From Candidatus Sulfotelmatobacter sp. (lineage in GTDB: Bacteria; Acidobacteriota; Terriglobia; Terriglobales; Acidobacteriaceae), in NCBI GenBank assembly GCA_036500765.1, contig DASYBM010000013.1:124001-188000 (forward strand): a stretch of DNA of 64,000 nt, in the 5' to 3' direction. The notes below the pieces were generated by a model. The model worked only from the letters and a program-made list of their open reading frames with translations. It was not told the DNA's origin and did no database searches. The position numbers were made by a program, and so were the translations under genes. Positions 63,967 to 64,000 of this stretch are shown here, one piece after another. The stretch's first letter is position 1, and the number at the start of each line of letters is the position of its first letter.

Positions 63967-64000
63967 AATTTTCCCGTACAGTTTAACTCAGGCGTCGGGC

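Overview
The window looks like chromosomal DNA of a soil or sediment Acidobacteriota, most likely of the Terriglobia/Koribacter type. The basis is gene content rather than a marker gene: an Oar-like TonB-dependent receptor C-terminus, many TPR proteins fused to other domains, sulfatase-fold proteins with TPR tails, an ASPIC/UnbV FG-GAP protein, a lipoprotein of a style common in that phylum, DUF507 pairs, and dispersed palindromic repeats. GC content is high and even, coding density is high on both strands, and I saw no rRNA, tRNA, CRISPR array, transposase or prophage.

Layout. 0-15 kb is a surface and periplasm cluster: receptor end, TPR/carboxypeptidase-regulatory proteins, three sulfatase-fold/TPR paralogues that carry Thr where sulfatases carry Cys or Ser, a 1290-residue FG-GAP/UnbV/redoxin/TPR protein, a secreted nucleoside hydrolase and another TPR protein. 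15-24 kb holds a DUF507 pair, queG, a secreted His/Cys papain-like protein, an STN-domain protein, a two-frame LigD (phosphoesterase and ligase joined at an A10 run), a NUDIX hydrolase, a DUF2007 protein, and a 0.36-kb gene-free stretch that I read as a structured RNA with its own promoter, a 20-codon ORF and a strong terminator. 24-33 kb holds a Phd/PIN toxin-antitoxin pair, a cytochrome c/PQQ dehydrogenase pair, an FAD monooxygenase, ubiX, a ChaN-like protein preceded by a heptamer tandem repeat, larB and a BON protein. 33-48 kb holds a hybrid sensor kinase, msrP-msrQ, a lipoprotein, pyrE-mtnA, a beta-propeller protein, a purine permease, an MFS exporter and pncB. 48-64 kb holds a peroxiredoxin, ffh (with a palindrome-derived in-frame insertion), a histone-deacetylase-like enzyme, an HspR-like MerR regulator, a DUF2383 protein, an amino-acid permease, a cupin, the dnaJ/small ORF/GIY-YIG/dnaK locus, a second PIN toxin-antitoxin pair divergent from dnaK, a Tat-exported sugar isomerase-like protein and a membrane Ser/Thr kinase.

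Links between genes. The HspR-like regulator at 51.6-52.0 kb and a HAIR-like operator overlapping the dnaK promoter at 59.27 kb suggest a repressed heat-shock circuit in which regulator and target lie 7 kb apart. cytochrome c and PQQ dehydrogenase overlap by ATGA, both antitoxin/toxin pairs overlap by 3-4 bases or less, and the DUF507 pair overlaps by GTGA, so these are translationally coupled. Several dispersed palindromes lie inside genes (ffh, probably the PQQ dehydrogenase, the deacetylase), so repeat insertion seems to have shaped proteins here.

Limits: all calls come from reading sequence and recalled family motifs; no database search was possible. The structured RNA, the LigD frameshift and the operator calls are inferences with stated tests.
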